Notes: a model not told the origin generated them from the sequence alone. A DNA stretch of 64,000 nucleotides from Desulfosporosinus sp. (GCA_031292055.1 JARLHV010000091.1:1-64000), one strand, 5' to 3'; positions 7,056-17,226 are shown, counted from the first letter of the stretch. Made by a program: numbers and translations.

Positions 7056-8969
7056 TTGTCGGAAACGCAATACAACGCAGAATCTATCCAGGTCTTAGAG
7101 GGATTGGAGGCGGTCCGCAAACGTCCTGGCATGTATATCGGTTCCACTGGGAGTAGAGGGCTTCACCACTTAGCCTATGAAATCATCGATAACGCCATTG
7201 ATGAGGCTGGGTCCGGATTTTGTGACAGAATCGCAGTTACTATTAATATAGATGGATCGATAACCGTCGAGGACAATGGGCGTGGAATTCCGGTTGACAT
7301 ACATTCTGTCAAGAAAATTGCGGCTGTACGTTTAGCTTTTGAGACGTTACATGCCGGCGGTAAATTTGGCGGGGATACTTATAAAACCTCCGGAGGGTTG
7401 CATGGCGTCGGGGCAAGCGTGGTCAACGCTTTGTCTATTTATTTAATAGTTGACATAAAACGGGGTGGAAAACTTTATCGTGTTGAGTATCATAACGGAG
7501 GTGAGCTCAAGGCGGATCTGCACGTGATTAAGAAAAAAATAACAGGTACAGGAACAACTGTGGTTTTTAAACCCGATCCACTCATTTTCAAAGAAACAAC
7601 TGTTTTCAAATATGATTCGCTGAGAAGTCGTTTAATGGAGTTGTCTTTTCTCAATAACGGGTTAACTATTCTCCTTACTGACCTACGTGGAGAAACAAAG
7701 TCAGAAACCTTTGCTTCTGAAAATGGGATTATCGGTTTTGTGGAACATTTAATTAGAGAATCAAGTGTTTCGTCCGTTCACAAGAGCCCGATCTATTTTA
7801 AGGGGGAAAAGGAAGATGTAATTGTGGAGTGCGCCATTCAATATAATGACGGAGATGATGAAGCGCTGCACTCTTATGTCAATAATATCCCCACGGATGA
7901 GGGCGGAACTCATGAGTCCGGTTTCCGAACGGCCTTAACGAAAGTCTTCAATAATTACGGCCGCAAAAATAATCTCTTCAAAAAAGATGAGAATCTTATT
8001 GGGGACGATCTCAAAGATGGATTAACGTGTGTCCTCTCACTTAAAGTTAAAGATCCCCAATTTGAAGGCCAGACCAAGACAAAACTCTCCAATATGGAAG
8101 TTGAGGGAATCGTGCAGACCCTGACTAACGAGGGAATCACTCAATTCTTTGAGCAAAATTCTTCCATAGCTAAAGACATTATCAATCGGACATTGACAAC
8201 CTGTCTCATAAGACTTGCGGCGAAGAAAGCCAAGGAGCTGAAAAAGAAAGCTCGGGATGCTGAAGTTAAGGCACTTAGTGGTAAACTCGCAGCTTGTAGC
8301 GGGAAAGATAAAACCCGGAATGAACTTTTCCTTGTTGAAGGGGATAGTGCAGGCGGTTCGGCTAAAATGGGGCGGGATCGACGTTTTCAGGCCATTCTTC
8401 CTTTGCGGGGAAAGGTCATTAACACATATCGTGCCAAGATAGATAAGGTCTTAGGTAATGAGGAGATCAGGAGTATTATTACAGCTGTAGGCTCGGGGAT
8501 TGGTAAAGAGTTTGACTTAGAGAAGGGTAATTATGCCCGGGTCTGTATTATGACAGATGCCGACATTGACGGAGCGCACATTCGCTGTCTACTCTTGACG
8601 TTTTTTTACAGATATATGAAACCTTTGATTTTGAGTGGGAGAATCTATATTGCGCAATCTCCTTTGTATAAAGTAGAGAAAGAACGAGGCAAAATTATAC
8701 GCTATGCTTTTAATGAACGTGAATTGACCAAAGAACTCAAGGAATTAGGGAGAACGGCTAAGATTTCACGTTACAAAGGACTGGGAGAAATGAATCCAGA
8801 ACAGCTTTGGGAAACAACTCTGAATCCTGCCAATCGCCGCATGATTCAGGTGACAATCGATGATACGTTGGAAGCAGAGCGTAAGCTCAGAATTCTCATG
8901 AGTGAGCAAGTAGAGCCACGGCGCGATTTTTTGATGGAAAATATTATTTTTACAGACGACGATATGTAG
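7056..8969 (+). CDS. parE: Type IIA topoisomerase subunit B (ParE-like)
   Basis: This ATPase/Toprim subunit has 637 residues. The GHKL ATPase motifs EIIDNAIDEA (about 42-51), DNGRGIP and GGLHGVGASVVNALS are followed by the transducer domain. The Toprim domain has EGDSAGGSAK (about 428) and DADIDGAHI (about 503). The stretch FYRYMKPLI with PLYKV, and LRGKVINTYRAK, fit Bacillota ParE better than GyrB, and the gene is not beside dnaA or recF. With parC it would decatenate chromosomes. TTG start with AAGGAAGT at 7039-7046. A gyrase assignment cannot be fully excluded. Confidence 0.9.
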   Translation: MSETQYNAESIQVLEGLEAVRKRPGMYIGSTGSRGLHHLAYEIIDNAIDEAGSGFCDRIAVTINIDGSITVEDNGRGIPVDIHSVKKIAAVRLAFETLHAGGKFGGDTYKTSGGLHGVGASVVNALSIYLIVDIKRGGKLYRVEYHNGGELKADLHVIKKKITGTGTTVVFKPDPLIFKETTVFKYDSLRSRLMELSFLNNGLTILLTDLRGETKSETFASENGIIGFVEHLIRESSVSSVHKSPIYFKGEKEDVIVECAIQYNDGDDEALHSYVNNIPTDEGGTHESGFRTALTKVFNNYGRKNNLFKKDENLIGDDLKDGLTCVLSLKVKDPQFEGQTKTKLSNMEVEGIVQTLTNEGITQFFEQNSSIAKDIINRTLTTCLIRLAAKKAKELKKKARDAEVKALSGKLAACSGKDKTRNELFLVEGDSAGGSAKMGRDRRFQAILPLRGKVINTYRAKIDKVLGNEEIRSIITAVGSGIGKEFDLEKGNYARVCIMTDADIDGAHIRCLLLTFFYRYMKPLILSGRIYIAQSPLYKVEKERGKIIRYAFNERELTKELKELGRTAKISRYKGLGEMNPEQLWETTLNPANRRMIQVTIDDTLEAERKLRILMSEQVEPRRDFLMENIIFTDDDM

Positions 8970-9015
8970 AGTTAGTCATTTTCTTGAATGTGCCAAGGGG
9001 GGAGATTAATAGCCG

Positions 9016-11436
9016 ATGAGTATTACGGAGGATAATATCATTCAGCGTCCACTCGAAGACGTCTTGCCAGAATCGTTCCTGGGTTATTCCAAACATGTTA
9101 TCTTGCAGCGGGCCGTCCCTGATGTCAGAGATGGGCTTAAGCCCGTTCATCGCCGAATTCTGTTTTCTATGGATGAAATCGGCATGCACCCAGATAAGCA
9201 GTACAGCAAGTCAGCTCGTTTAGTAGGAGACTGCATGGGAAAATACCATCCCCACGGGGACTCGTCGATCTATGATTCAGCGGTTCGTATGGCCCAACCC
9301 TGGGCAACGAGATATCCGATGGTGGATGGCCAGGGGAATTTCGGTTCCATCGATGGAGATAATGCGGCAGCTATGCGTTACACGGAAATGAGAATGACGC
9401 ATTTATCCCACCTGATGACTCAAGATATCGAGAAAAATACGGTTCTATTCAAAGCAAACTATGATCAACGCCTGAAAGAACCTGTCGTTCTCCCGAGCCC
9501 TTTTCCTAATCTTTTAGTCAATGGAGGGTCAGGAATCGCCGTTGGTATGATGTCTAACATGCCTCCCCATAATTTGCGAGAAGTCGTAAGCGCAGTGATC
9601 CTGCAAATCGATAAACCACGGATTACGGTTGATGAGCTGATGGAAACGGTAAGTGGACCGGACTTCCCTACGGGTGGACTGATTATTGGCACAGAGGGTA
9701 TTATTAACGCCTATAAAACCGGACGCGGAAAAGTGACGATGCGTGGTAAGGCAATGATCGAACAAGGTAATAATGGCAAAAGTTTAATTGTTATTACCGA
9801 GATACCTTATCAAGTTAATAAATCAACTTTGGCTGCTAAGATTGAGACGCTGGCAGATTTGGGTAAAATCGAGGGAATAAGCGAGGTCCGGGATGAATCT
9901 GATCGGGAGGGGATTCGGCTGGTGGTTGAATGCCGAAAGGAAGTCGATCCCCTGAGTGTCTTACGCCTGCTTTATAAACATACTCAGATGGAAGATACCT
10001 TTGGTATTATCAATTTAGTCATCACAGCGGAAGGTACTCCCAGGGTCCTGGGACTTAAAGAGATCAATGCGGCATTCATTACCCATCGCAGAATTGTTGT
10101 TACCAAACGCACAGAGTTTGATTTAGAAAAGGCTCGCTTAAATGCTCACATTCTGGAAGGTTTAGTTATCGCCATCCATAACCTTGATGAAGTGATTGCT
10201 CTTATTCGGGCCAGCAAGACCCCTGCGCTAGCTAAGGCAGCCCTAATTACCCGTTTTGAACTGTCCGAGCTTCAAGCCCAGGCCATCTTAGATATGAAGC
10301 TGCAAAAATTAACAAACTTTGAACTTGATAGTATTAGAAAGGAACATGCCGAGGCCTTAAAATTCATAGCTGAGTTAGAAAGTATCTTGGCCGATGTGCA
10401 CAAGGTTTACGATATTATCAAGAAGGAGCTCAAAGATATTGCCGATAAGTACGGGGATGATCGACGTACGCTCATTCTGCCTGAGGAAATGAGAGAACAG
10501 CTTGATCTAAGTTCCTTTGAGGAACCCGAAAATCCCATTGAAGTTATGCTCACAACGCATGGATTTATTAAAAGGCTCCCCCTTCAAATCAAGAAAAAGA
10601 AGGCTAATGCTCTAGTCTGTGCTTTTAAGGATGGAGACAGCTTAACGGAGAGGATTACCTGCACTGACAAGGATATGCTTTATTTCTTTACCCATACGGG
10701 AAAGTTCTACAGCATTAAGGCGAAAATTGTTCCTGAGGCGGGGAATAAAGATAAAGGGGGGCCCTTAACCAATTTATTCCCGTTGCCTATGGGGGAAAAA
10801 ATTGTTGCTACCCTGCCCAGCAAAGATGCGCTCGATCTGTTATATTTCGTATTTGTCACAAAAAAGGGACAGGTCATGCGGAGTGCAGCCGGTAATTTTG
10901 TAAACGCTCGTTCTTCGGAAGGCATGGGGCTTAAAGAAGGGGATGCTGTGGTCAAAGTGTTCTTAAGTGATAGCCAAGGGGAATTATTCCTCGTCACGCA
11001 TCAGGGACAAACCATACGCTACCAGGAAACAGAAATCAACCCCATGGGACGTAAATCACGCGGGGTCAAAGGAATGGCTTTAGGCAATGACGATTGGATT
11101 GTCGATGCTCTGTTGCTGACCAGTTCAGCAGGAAATCATTGCGGGGATTTAGTGACAGTGTCTGAGCGAGGATTCGTAAAACGTACATCGTTTGAAGAAT
11201 ATAAACCTCAAGGCCGAACCGGAAGAGGGCTAGCTATTGGTAAAGTGGAACCAGTGGGGACCGGCTTTATCATGGGTGTTAGTCAAGTTGAAGATGATGA
11301 CGTGTTATATATCCTACAAATTAGCGGCACAGTAACTCAGATTGAGATGAAGAACGTTAAAACGGAGTCCCGGGCCAAAGCCGGATCGCTAAGGGTTCCT
11401 GTTTTGCTGAACGACTACACAGTTAGGATCATCTAA
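9016..11436 (+). CDS. parC: Type IIA topoisomerase subunit A (ParC-like)
   Basis: This DNA breakage-reunion subunit has 806 residues. The catalytic Tyr is residue 122 in AAMRYTEMRM. The quinolone-determining region reads YHPHGDSSIYDS, with the usual Ser and Asp at the resistance positions, so a sensitive type is expected. A coiled-coil arm and a C-terminal beta-pinwheel follow. The pinwheel has repeats such as PMGRKSRGVKGM but no canonical QRRGGKG GyrA box, which supports topoisomerase IV. It lies 46 bp after parE with ribosome site AAGGGGGGAG (8996-9005), forming an operon. Confidence 0.9.
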   Translation: MSITEDNIIQRPLEDVLPESFLGYSKHVILQRAVPDVRDGLKPVHRRILFSMDEIGMHPDKQYSKSARLVGDCMGKYHPHGDSSIYDSAVRMAQPWATRYPMVDGQGNFGSIDGDNAAAMRYTEMRMTHLSHLMTQDIEKNTVLFKANYDQRLKEPVVLPSPFPNLLVNGGSGIAVGMMSNMPPHNLREVVSAVILQIDKPRITVDELMETVSGPDFPTGGLIIGTEGIINAYKTGRGKVTMRGKAMIEQGNNGKSLIVITEIPYQVNKSTLAAKIETLADLGKIEGISEVRDESDREGIRLVVECRKEVDPLSVLRLLYKHTQMEDTFGIINLVITAEGTPRVLGLKEINAAFITHRRIVVTKRTEFDLEKARLNAHILEGLVIAIHNLDEVIALIRASKTPALAKAALITRFELSELQAQAILDMKLQKLTNFELDSIRKEHAEALKFIAELESILADVHKVYDIIKKELKDIADKYGDDRRTLILPEEMREQLDLSSFEEPENPIEVMLTTHGFIKRLPLQIKKKKANALVCAFKDGDSLTERITCTDKDMLYFFTHTGKFYSIKAKIVPEAGNKDKGGPLTNLFPLPMGEKIVATLPSKDALDLLYFVFVTKKGQVMRSAAGNFVNARSSEGMGLKEGDAVVKVFLSDSQGELFLVTHQGQTIRYQETEINPMGRKSRGVKGMALGNDDWIVDALLLTSSAGNHCGDLVTVSERGFVKRTSFEEYKPQGRTGRGLAIGKVEPVGTGFIMGVSQVEDDDVLYILQISGTVTQIEMKNVKTESRAKAGSLRVPVLLNDYTVRII

Positions 11437-11577
11437 GGATGTCATCTGCAAATTAAAGACAAGGATCATTGGTAGAGCGCGATCTGTTTTGCTGTCCGGT
11501 GAAATTTATAATTGAATAAAGAAGTTAATGAAACATCATAATAAAATAAAGCGGGTTAATGTAGGAGGTAATTAGAA

Positions 11578-11850
11578 ATGGAGATTTTTGATATTGCGGT
11601 TAATGGGTCAGGTTTTGATAAGGAATATAATTTTAATAATTATGCGTTAACCTTAGTTTTTAAAAATGAAGAAGTAGAAAAAACAGTTAGAGCAAATTTG
11701 CGATACTATCCGAGAGAAAATATCTGGGATCTTAATCCAATCTTTCATGAGTACACAATGGATGAAAAACAAATTATGATTGACCAAATCATTAGTAATG
11801 ACAATTTTAAATCAGTGTTTGAGACCATAGAGAACCGTTTGGAAGGATAA
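11578..11850 (+). CDS. Hypothetical small acidic protein
   Basis: This 90-residue protein of unknown family has Phe, Asn and Glu-rich sequence and a central ALTLVFKNEEVEKTVRANLRYYP strand-like region. There are no Cys, signal or membrane helix. A strong GTAGGAGGT site (11562-11570) precedes the ATG, and an intrinsic terminator follows, so it appears to be a real monocistronic gene. No function can be inferred. Confidence 0.65.
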   Translation: MEIFDIAVNGSGFDKEYNFNNYALTLVFKNEEVEKTVRANLRYYPRENIWDLNPIFHEYTMDEKQIMIDQIISNDNFKSVFETIENRLEG

Positions 11851-11892
11851 CTCGACTTTGGGACGGAACTTATCAGACGTAAGTAGTATTAA

Positions 11893-11919
11893 CCTCCTGC
11901 AAAACGCAGGGGGTTTTTC
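11893..11919 (+). terminator. Intrinsic terminator
   Basis: The stem CCTCCTGC/GCAGGGGG (one T-G pair) with loop AAAAC is followed by TTTTTCTTT. It terminates the small gene at 11578. Confidence 0.85.
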
Positions 11920-12050
11920 TTTAAGTATAAATGATCAATAATCATAGAGTATATTCTGAGATCAAGCAGGATTTGGACAATTTTTGACGAAATGATCAGC
12001 AGTTGACCTTGAGTATGAAATATAAGACATAGAAATGGTGGCGGTGTAGA

Positions 12051-12389
12051 TTGAGCGAAAAACAGCGTGTGATTCAAGAGTACGTTCCAGGAAAACAGGT
12101 AACGATGGCTCATATTATACCGAACCCACAAGGAGATATTCACGAGCGCTTAGGTTTAATAACCAAGGGGGCCATTGGAATTATGACTATAACCCCAAGC
12201 GAGGCAGCTATTATTGCGGCCGATGCTGCCAGTAAAGCTGGAGACATTGAACTGGGGTTTTTAGATCGCTTTACAGGTTCGTTAGTGATTACTGGAGATG
12301 TTTCCAGTGTTGAAGCGGCGTTACGGGCAGCGGTTAATACCCTAGTTACCGTGTTAGGATTCACCGCAGCTGAGGTGACTAAAAGCTGA
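12051..12389 (+). CDS. eutS: Ethanolamine microcompartment shell protein EutS
   Basis: This BMC-domain protein has 112 residues. Its [22 protein letters not shown]-terminus and the segment [21 protein letters not shown] are typical of EutS, the permuted hexameric shell component of ethanolamine-utilisation compartments. TTG start with a GGTGGCGG-like site upstream. It is the first gene of the eut remnant and its stop overlaps the eutP start by one base. No other shell gene is present nearby, so a complete compartment is not encoded in this window. Confidence 0.92.
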   Translation: MSEKQRVIQEYVPGKQVTMAHIIPNPQGDIHERLGLITKGAIGIMTITPSEAAIIAADAASKAGDIELGFLDRFTGSLVITGDVSSVEAALRAAVNTLVTVLGFTAAEVTKS

Positions 12390-12838
12390 TGGGTAAGATA
12401 TTACTTATCGGGGGAATTGGTGCTGGTAAGACCTCATTGAAACAAATGCTTATGAATGAAGAAGTACGTTATCTAAAAACTCAGATGTTAGATTTTTCTC
12501 AGATCTTTATTGATTGCCCGGGCGAATATCTTGAGATACCACGATTTTACCATGTCTTGATCGACACAAGTCATCAGGTTTCAGAGATCTGGGCGCTCCA
12601 AGATGCTACAAAGCAACGAACGTTCTATCCGCCAAAGTTTGCAATGGTTTTTAATAAACCCATTATTGGAATTATAACCAAAGTGGATCTGCCCAAAGCT
12701 AATGTTCAACAAGCAGTTTCCTATTTAGCCTCTGCAGGAATAGCCGAACCCTTCTATCCAACCTCGATTATGAATCAAGCCGGTTTTAGCTTGTTGCGTC
12801 TGAGATTGGAGGCGTTGAATGAATTGCCAAGCTGTTAA
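12389..12838 (+). CDS. eutP: EutP/PduV-like P-loop GTPase
   Basis: This protein of 149 residues has a P-loop GGIGAGKTSL (about 7-16), the G3-like DCPGEYLE (about 43-50) and the G4-like ITKVDL (about 97-102). It belongs to the EutP/PduV family found in ethanolamine and propanediol operons; its in vivo role is poorly defined. It begins at the last base of eutS and overlaps the next frame by 20 bp, consistent with translational coupling. Confidence 0.92.
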   Translation: MGKILLIGGIGAGKTSLKQMLMNEEVRYLKTQMLDFSQIFIDCPGEYLEIPRFYHVLIDTSHQVSEIWALQDATKQRTFYPPKFAMVFNKPIIGIITKVDLPKANVQQAVSYLASAGIAEPFYPTSIMNQAGFSLLRLRLEALNELPSC

Positions 12839-13091
12839 AGAGTTATGTACTGAGCACACGAATCTGTCCGAAGCCGATATTGAACTATTGGAAGCAATGG
12901 CTTTACAAATTCCTTATACAGCTGAAATGGCAGGAACCGATATCTTTATTGATGCGCCGTTGAAAGATGGAGTGGATGCGGTGGTGTTGGCGTGGGCTTG
13001 TCCCAAAGACCGATCATTATATGGTCATAGTGTCGTTGGAGAATTAGCCTTTGCTGGCAGGAACCCTGACACTTTTTGGGTTTGGACTTAA
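12819..13091 (+). pseudogene. eutW: Truncated EutW-type sensor kinase N-terminus
   Basis: The first roughly 75 residues match the N-terminal sensor domain of EutW/PdtaS-type histidine kinases (LCTEHTNLSEADIELLEAM, AGTDIFIDAPLKDG, LYGHSVVGELAF). The match stops abruptly at about nt 13050. The remaining dozen codons are the out-of-frame start of the neighbouring permease, and the HisKA and ATPase domains are missing. The partner antiterminator EutV is also absent. It cannot work as a kinase. The junction is a deletion that fused this gene to the permease at 13051. Confidence 0.85.
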
Positions 13092-14481
13092 TGTAGCAGG
13101 TCCATCGGCACTTGCCTATGGCTGGCCAATTGTGAGTGTTTTTGCGATAATAGTAGCTGCTTCGATGGCGGAAATTTCTTCAGCCTACCCTACGGCTGGT
13201 GGCCTATATTATTGGGCCTGTAAACTAGGGGGATCGGGCTGGGGTTGGTTTACGGCTTGGTTTAACCTAATCGGTCAAATTGCAGTGACTGCAGGGATAG
13301 ATTATGGTTTAGCAATGTTTGTGGATGCTTTATTAAATCAATATATTCCGGCGATTCCTGCCGAAGGACAGGCAGGTTCTATTGCAACTCTAGCAATCTT
13401 TGCTGTGATTCTGTTGCTTCAGGCTTATATTAATTCCAGGGGGATTAATCTGGTATCCTATTTAAATAACATCAGTGCTTGGTGGCATATCGGCGGAGTG
13501 ATACTCATTGTTGGGGCGTTATTGTTTTTTGCTCCTCATCATGCCAATCCTCTTAATTTCATGTATCATACTCAGTTTACAGCGTCAGGGTTTCCCTATT
13601 GGTATGGTTTTCTATTAGGTTTGTTAGTTGCTTCTTACACATTCACTGGTTATGATGCATCAGCACATGTTTCGGAAGAGACTTCAGGGGCTGAATTGAG
13701 TGCACCGCGAGGAATTTTAATGTCCGTGGTGGTATCTGCTATTGCTGGTTATCTACTTATTATTGGCCTTTTAGTCGCTATGCCGGATCTACAGGATACG
13801 ATAGGTTCTACGAATTCTGTGCTTTTCATCTTGAATACGCGCTTAGGAGGAACCGTAGGAACCTTAATGTTTTTAATTGCAATTGTTGCTCAATTTTTCT
13901 GTGGGACAGCTTCAGTTACATCGAACTCCCGTATGATTTTTGCTTTTGCACGTGATGATGGAATGCCTGGTTCCAAACTGTTGTATAAGTTAAACGAACG
14001 TCACGTTCCGTTAAACGCGTTATATTTATCGATTACTGCGGCATTTATTCTTGCCCTTCCAGCTTTATTTAGCACAGTGGTTTATTCAGCGGTAACCTCA
14101 ATTGCTGTCATTGGCCTCTATATTGCTTATGTTATTCCGGTTTTCTTGAAAAATATTCATAAAGATCGCTTTAAGGCCGGACCTTGGAATCTCGGTTCTT
14201 GGAGTTCACTGATTGGCTGGATAGCAATCATTTGGACAGTGTTTGCTAGTATCTTGTTTATTCTTCCGGTGACGTTTCCGATAACTTGGAGTAATTTCAA
14301 TTTTACTGGAGTTGTATTATTAATCGTTTGGGCTTTGCTCATCCCTTGGTATTTGATGAGTGTACGTCATTGGTTTAAAGGTCCAAAATCGGCCTTTGAT
14401 GATGCTGAAGATCTTGATGCTACAGATTCTAAAAAAATTAAAAAAAGATCGAGAAAAAATATCACCAGATTAAATACTTAA
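13051..14481 (+). pseudogene. Amino acid/ethanolamine-type APC permease lacking its N-terminus
   Basis: This is an APC-superfamily transporter with around 11 recognisable membrane segments and clear family motifs (SSAYPTAGGLYYWACKLGG, GWFTAWFNLIGQ, ASYTFTGYDASAHVSEET). The similarity starts directly within what is normally the first membrane helix (GTLTLFGFGLNVAGPSALAYG). Roughly 40-50 N-terminal residues and a start codon with a ribosome site are missing. The sequence before is eutW, so the deletion that truncated eutW also beheaded this gene. A TTG at 13051 could at most initiate a shortened protein. In the ancestral operon it probably imported ethanolamine or a related amine. Confidence 0.8.
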
Positions 14482-14587
14482 AATTGCAGGAATAATCAAA
14501 TTAGCCAACGAATTAATTATTTAGAAAATACAAGTTTGCGGATCTGACGGTCAGATAAGTCTATTTTACAATGGAATAGAGGGCAAT

Positions 14588-14643
14588 AGGGCCCTTCATC
14601 TCACACGGGTGACCGTGATGTGATGAAGGGTCTAAGCTTTTTT
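14588..14643 (+). terminator. Long intrinsic terminator or attenuator before eutA
   Basis: A stem CCCTTCATC/GATGAAGGG (14592-14600 with 14622-14630) continues inward as CAC/GTG-like and GGTGACC pairs. It is followed by CTTTTTT. A second small hairpin (ATCTGA-CGG-TCAGAT, within 14537-14555) lies just before. In eut operons such tandem structures are controlled by the EutV antiterminator. I cannot confirm the ANTAR hexaloops, so simple termination is the safe reading. Confidence 0.65.
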
Positions 14644-14749
14644 AATTAGTTGTCAGTTTTGAAATAGGTACGGTGGTTTTATTCACTGTAGAGTTGGGTG
14701 TTTGGGATGAATAAATTCCTGCGTTGTTAACATGGGGAGGAGTAAAAAA

Positions 14750-14800
14750 ATGGTTTGTACAAATTATGGGATCATATTAGAAGTGGAAGTCACACAATAA
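14750..14800 (+). CDS. 16-codon ORF with strong ribosome site before eutA
   Basis: ATG at 14750 follows GGGGAGG (14734-14740), the best ribosome site in this stretch, and reads only 16 codons (MVCTNYGIILEVEVTQ) to TAA at 14798-14800, three bases before the eutA ATG. It could be a leader peptide coupling translation into eutA, or the two ends of a deleted gene joined. No family is recognised. Confidence 0.35.
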   Translation: MVCTNYGIILEVEVTQ

Positions 14801-14802
14801 TC

Positions 14803-15954
14803 ATGACTAAAGAGATGGTATTGGTTAGTGTGGGGATTGACGTAGGAACAACAACGACGCAGTTGGTTATTTCGCAGCTTACCTTGGTTAATGTGATGCC
14901 GGGCAGCCAAGTGCCCAAAGTAGAAATTAGCCACAAAAGCATAACATATATGGGAGACGTGCACTTTACTCCGTTTGAAGATCGGCAACACATTGACGCG
15001 GCAGCATTACGAGCGATCATTGCCGGAGAATACGAGCAAGCTGGAGTGAGGCCCGAGCAGATCGATACTGGTGCCATAATTATCACAGGGGAAACCGCCA
15101 AGAAGGAAAATGCCTCGGAAATCATCCATTCCTTGGCAGATTATGCCGGAGATTTCGTCGTGGCGACAGCTGGACCTGATCTCGAAAGTGTGATTGCCGG
15201 AAAGGGATCAGGGGCCGAGGCACTCTCTAAGCGCTTACAGGCCCGAATCGCTAACATCGACATCGGCGGAGGAACCACAAATATTGCCTATTTTGAGCGG
15301 GGCAAGTGCATTGGTACGGCGTGTATCAATGTAGGAGGTCGCCTGTTTGAAGTTGATCCTTTAACCCACCACATAAATTATATCTCCTCTCCGGGCCAGA
15401 TGATTATGAATCACTGTTACCCAAATAGCTCTCTAGCGCAAAATGGAGACGAAGTGCTCGTGATTCGAAGGTGCCTCCAAGCTATGGTGGAATGTGTGGA
15501 ACGAGTCATCTTTCATGAACCGTTACTTGCCCAGGACAGGCCCCTTGTGATGACTAATACGTTACCGAATGTTTTGCTCGATGGAGTGGTTTTTTCAGGA
15601 GGAACGGCTAAGTATATTTATCTACCAGGGATCAGGGAATGGTGGATTCATGGGGACGTTGGCCCGCTTTTAGCAGATGCGTTTCGGAAAAGCCGGATTC
15701 ATTCCTCGTTTTCCGTACATGAGGGCTCAGAGACGATTCATGCGACGGTACTTGGTGCTGGAGTGCATACAGTGAATGTATCAGGCTCGACTATCACAAT
15801 AAGTAAGCATACGCTCCCTTTACGGAATATTCCGGCTGTATATCCAGAAGTGAGGGCGTCGGGAATGTTCTCTTGGCTTAAATCTGCCGAGAATTACACC
15901 GACTCCCTTTACAAGTTCCGAGTCCCGTTAATCGGGCACTGTATGAGGAGATGA
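14803..15954 (+). pseudogene. eutA: Ethanolamine ammonia-lyase reactivase EutA, C-terminally truncated
   Basis: Residues 1-340 match EutA: the ASKHA motif SVGIDVGTTTTQLVIS, ITGETAKKENA, the segment AGPDLESVIAGKGSGA, NIDIGGGTTNIAYF, INVGGRLFEVD and LPLRNIPA. After LPLRNIPAVYPEV the similarity ends. The last 40 or so residues look unrelated and stop where eutC reading begins in another frame. The normal protein is about 470 residues, so roughly 80-100 C-terminal residues are lost. EutA reactivates the B12-dependent lyase; its substrate subunit gene eutB, which normally lies between eutA and eutC, is missing here. ATG 14803 is the probable start. Confidence 0.82.
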
Positions 15955-16622
15955 AGCTCTCAACACCTGCTCGGATTGGCGTCTGGCGCTGTGGTTCGCG
16001 TCCTCTGACGAATACGTTACTTCGTTTTCGTGCCGATCACGCTGTGGCGCAAGATTCTGTGCTTGGCGAAGTTCCGGAAGACTTCCCGGTCAAGTATGGT
16101 ATGGTTTCTGTCCAAAGCTTCTGTCAGTCGAAAGATGACTATCTTACGCGACCGGACTTAGGCAGAAAACTTGATGCCGAAAATTTAGAGATACTTCGTC
16201 AAAGCTGTCAAAAAGGTGCTATGGTCCAAATTATTGTTTCCGATGGGCTCTCCAGTAAAGCGGTAGTGGCCAACATTCCCAATCTTCTGCCCGCCTTAAT
16301 CCAGGGACTTGAAGGCATGGGTGTCAAATTAGGAACGACTATTTTCGTTCGAGGGGGTCGGGTCGCTGTGATGGATACGATCGGTGCCGAACTGAAACCG
16401 GAGGTGGCTGTGATTCTGATCGGAGAGCGACCGGGTCTGGGAACGGCTGAAAGTATGAGTGCCTATATGGGGTATAATCCCAGGTTAGGTATGGTTGAAA
16501 GCGAGCGGACCGTGATCAGTAATATTCATAAAGGGGGGACCCCTGCTGCAGAAGCAGGAGCTCATTTAGCAAGCTTAATTAAAAAGATTCTTGATATGAA
16601 GGCATCGGGTGTGAATCAATAA
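15909..16622 (+). pseudogene. eutC: Ethanolamine ammonia-lyase small subunit EutC, N-terminally truncated
   Basis: Family similarity runs from about PSPVNRALYEEMKLSTPARIGV (nt 15918 onwards) to the C-terminus. It includes LLRFRADHAVAQD, YLTRPDLGRKL, IVSDGLSS, VILIGERPGLGTAES and the end region NIHKGGTPAAEAGAHL. About 70-80 residues of the usual N-terminal part, a start codon and a ribosome site are absent. The first ATG in frame is at 15951, inside the conserved part. The upstream sequence is eutA in another frame. A deletion removing the eutA tail, all of eutB and the eutC head explains the arrangement. Confidence 0.85.
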
Positions 16623-16738
16623 GCAAAGGGTTAATGAGTGAATGAAAGGAGACGAACAAAATGGCGAGTGAATTCGTGCAGAAGGAACAACCACTTAAAG
16701 CAGTGGGTGTCTCAAAACTGATAAAATTAAACAACATT

Positions 16739-16768
16739 TTGCTCAGGGAATATATCTTCTGCTATAAT
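16739..16768 (+). promoter_or_regulatory. Promoter for the gene at 16903
   Basis: TTGCTC (16739-16744) and a perfect TATAAT (16763-16768) are separated by 18 bp. It lies in the otherwise uninformative 16623-16902 stretch. That stretch also holds a strongly ribosome-bound ATG (16661) opening a 60-codon frame of unknown identity, probably another gene remnant. Confidence 0.5.
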
Positions 16769-16902
16769 GTCGATAATAGGTCTTTAAAGAGGAAAAAAAG
16801 GATTTCAGGACAGTTGAGGATGAGGGGAGCTGCTATGACTTAGTTGAAGTTTAGACAGATATTGTAGAGGGGACCGTATTCCCCCTGAAGAAAAGGAGAA
16901 CT

Positions 16903-17226
16903 GTGAAAATGAAAACTATAGAGACCTTGGAAGATGCCCAACATTTTATTGACCAGTTTAGAGAAATAGGTGCGGAATCAACAACCTTGTATGGTGTTCA
17001 GAGCTGGACCTATGATCGTCACTTGCCTGGTGACGATGGCTCTTTAGTTGTTGATAACCTGCCTGTAACTCTTACGATCGATAAGCAGGATAAACTGACA
17101 AAATACTGTTATACGGATGATGTCGGCAGGTGTGTTAAAGAATTAGTACCTTTGACTGTTCACGATATATTTGAGGATAGGAAGTATATCAATTATGCTT
17201 TAAGTGTTCAGGGCAAGAAAAGTTAG
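16903..17226 (+). CDS. Hypothetical protein
   Basis: This soluble protein of about 107 residues begins MKTIETLEDAQHFIDQFREIG and has many beta-prone segments (LYGVQSWTYDRHLPGDDG, NLPVTLTIDKQDKLTKYCYTDDVG). It is not recognised. GTG 16903 or ATG 16909 are both possible after AAAAGGAG (16892-16898); the latter has the more usual spacing. A clear terminator follows, so it is a single-gene transcript. Confidence 0.6.
   Translation: MKMKTIETLEDAQHFIDQFREIGAESTTLYGVQSWTYDRHLPGDDGSLVVDNLPVTLTIDKQDKLTKYCYTDDVGRCVKELVPLTVHDIFEDRKYINYALSVQGKKS

Noticed and set aside
16661..16843. 60-codon frame after eutC with a good ribosome site
   Set aside because: No family recognised, a promoter lies in its middle, and it is in a zone of gene decay; possibly only the first dozen codons are a remnant of a lost gene.
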